Assembly: GCA_002989075.1 (NCBI GenBank)
Contig: PSQN01000017.1
Span: 4,285,453-4,349,452, forward strand
Source: Arthonia radiata
Lineage: Eukaryota > Ascomycota > Arthoniomycetes > Arthoniales > Arthoniaceae
DNA: 64,000 bases
Direction: 5' to 3'
Below are positions 62,895 through 64,000 of the stretch, in pieces (within the stretch, counting starts at the first letter, position 1; each line of letters starts with the position of its first letter). A program made the position numbers and the translations under genes. The notes beneath the pieces are model-generated. The model worked only from the letters and a program-made list of their open reading frames with translations. It was not told the DNA's origin and searched no databases.

Positions 62895-64000
62895 TCACTT
62901 GGGCGTCACTTCCTCATCTGTCTCGTCAAACACACCTTCCTCATCTTCCTCCGCACCTTCCTCCGCAGCATCGTTCTCATCCTCACCTTCCTCATCGTCC
63001 GTCTCCCACTCCATCTCCTCTTCACCATACCGCGCCTTCTGCTCCGCGTCGTACTCGCCTGCGACTGCCCCATAGGCACCCGCCATCAAATCCATACCCG
63101 AATCCAGATCATCCCACCTCTTCTCTTCACGCCGCATCTTCTCATCACGCTGTCGCTGCTCCTCCATCTCTCTGTCGATCACCATCTGTCTGCGCCGGAG
63201 AACTTCCGAACAGTCGTAGACGTGCAACTTCTCATCGGGAGGGTATTCTTCACTCTGAGTGAAGAAGTAAGCGCAATTGATCAGATGCTGCAGGTTGTTG
63301 GGGTTGCTCTTGGCGTTCCAGCACGCGAAGAGGGCGTTGTAGAGCGACGGGACGGTGAAGGAAAGCTTCTGCTCGAAGGTGCGGACGATGGCTCGGCACC
63401 GGTCTTTCTTTTCCGGCGTCTCCCAGAGGTCAGCCCAGTCCTCGCGCTTGGCGATGCCGAACTTGCCGCGGCGGAAGACGGCCTGGCAGAACTCGTATAG
63501 GCTTGCCTGCACAGCTGCGTTAGTGACTCTGTTTTTAGGTTGTTCGTGGGATACGTGGAGGAGTAGCGTACCTTTCTCTGCACCGCAGCTTGAACGGTCA
63601 ACAGGCCCATCAGCTCCATCTTGAGGTTCGCGACCTCCTGCACTAGGTCTTTGAAGATCTTGGCGGCGCCGATGAAGCGATCGAACTCCTTGCGCGCGGC
63701 CAACCAGCAGAAGTAGTCGAAGTAGCGGTGCTTCTCCGTCCCCTCGTAGAACTGCGAACGCAGGGTCCCAGTCCAAATGGCGCGGTATTCTACCCAGACT
63801 GTCCATGCGCGATCGGCGGGCCAGCCATACTTGCGCGCCATGAGCACAGCGACGCCGACGCCGATACGCTCCATGAGCGCGTTCTCCGTGTTGCGCACGT
63901 GTAGGTCGAAGATGGCGCGGGTTGTCTCGCGTTTCTCGCAGTAGGTTATCATGCCCTTGACGAAGGATCTGAATTCAACTAGGGACAGGCGTCGGATCTC
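62895..64000 (-). CDS. unrecognised protein, 5' end outside window
   Basis: Exons seen are 63573-64000 (continuing right) and 62895-63506, giving at least 346 residues. The 66-nt intron has GTACGC, a CTAAC branch point and a gtgcag acceptor. The protein is helical, with LVEFRSFVKGMITYCEKRETTRAIFDLHVRNTENALMERIGVGVAVLMARKYGW, an aromatic run (WTVWVEYRAIWTGTLRSQFYEGTEKHRYFDYFCWLAARKEFDRF) and, in exon 2, ASLYEFCQAVFRRGKFGIAKREDWADLWE. A charged coiled coil (QMVIDREMEEQRQRDEKMRREEKRWDD) and a very acidic tail ending EETDEEVTPK-like FDETDEEVTPK follow. No family is recognised. Confidence 0.7.

Overview
This window is nuclear chromosomal DNA from a filamentous ascomycete (Pezizomycotina). A member of the Dothideomycetes is my best guess, but that is inference. 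The signs are protein genes packed on both strands, mostly 47-120 nt introns with GTAWGT/GTGAGT donors and CTAAC/CTGAC branch points, pyrimidine-rich leaders, and Pezizomycotina-type families (HAM1-like, DUF4211, DUF4112, GT15/KTR, Zn2Cys6 regulators). I see no rRNA, tRNA, CRISPR, viral element or recognisable transposon. For most multi-exon genes the exon joins were read by hand, checked for frame continuity across every junction, and are listed with each gene.

Layout. 0-3.2 kb: the 3' end of a membrane protein, then a DUF4211 protein. 4.8-7.9 kb: a seven-exon HAM1-like protein with a Gly-Tyr-Gly-Ser tail. 8.5-15.7 kb: IBA57/CAF17 (mitochondrial Fe-S assembly), a J-domain protein, a GFO/IDH/MocA oxidoreductase, an RluA-type pseudouridine synthase and a hotdog thioesterase. 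16-20.7 kb: a PTM1/GPR107-like Golgi membrane protein, CTU2/NCS2 (tRNA 2-thiolation) and a DUF4112 protein. 21.4-30 kb: the decapping enzyme DCP2, a KTR mannosyltransferase and an unrecognised membrane protein. 30.4-33.1 kb: RanBP1/YRB1 and TAF14 (YEATS-ET). 33.6-39.6 kb: lineage-specific-looking, low-complexity or unrecognised genes. 40.5-49.7 kb: an Mpv17/PMP22 protein with a charged N-terminal extension, a Cys-motif protein, a GPI-anchored secreted protein and two membrane proteins. 51.6-54.3 kb: a Zn2Cys6 transcription factor. 55.9-62.1 kb: the divergent pair CDT2-like WD40 protein and RRP5. 62.1-62.75 kb: a degenerate ~140-bp tandem repeat. 62.9-64 kb: a truncated unrecognised gene.

The genes form no obvious cluster. 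They are a mosaic of housekeeping RNA and ribosome functions (DCP2, CTU2, RluA synthase, RRP5, a J protein possibly spliceosomal), nuclear transport and transcription (YRB1, TAF14), and secretory/cell-wall functions (KTR, PTM1-like, GPI protein). The most unusual points are an RRP5 that appears to lack about five internal S1 domains, the ~140-bp degenerate tandem array next to it, a DCP2 tail with six Leu-rich helical motifs, two same-frame ORFs separated by one UAG at 33.66-34.2 kb, a 14-nt micro-exon inside the Zn-cluster of the transcription factor, and a membrane-protein gene at 46.6-47.7 kb whose coding signal changes frame.
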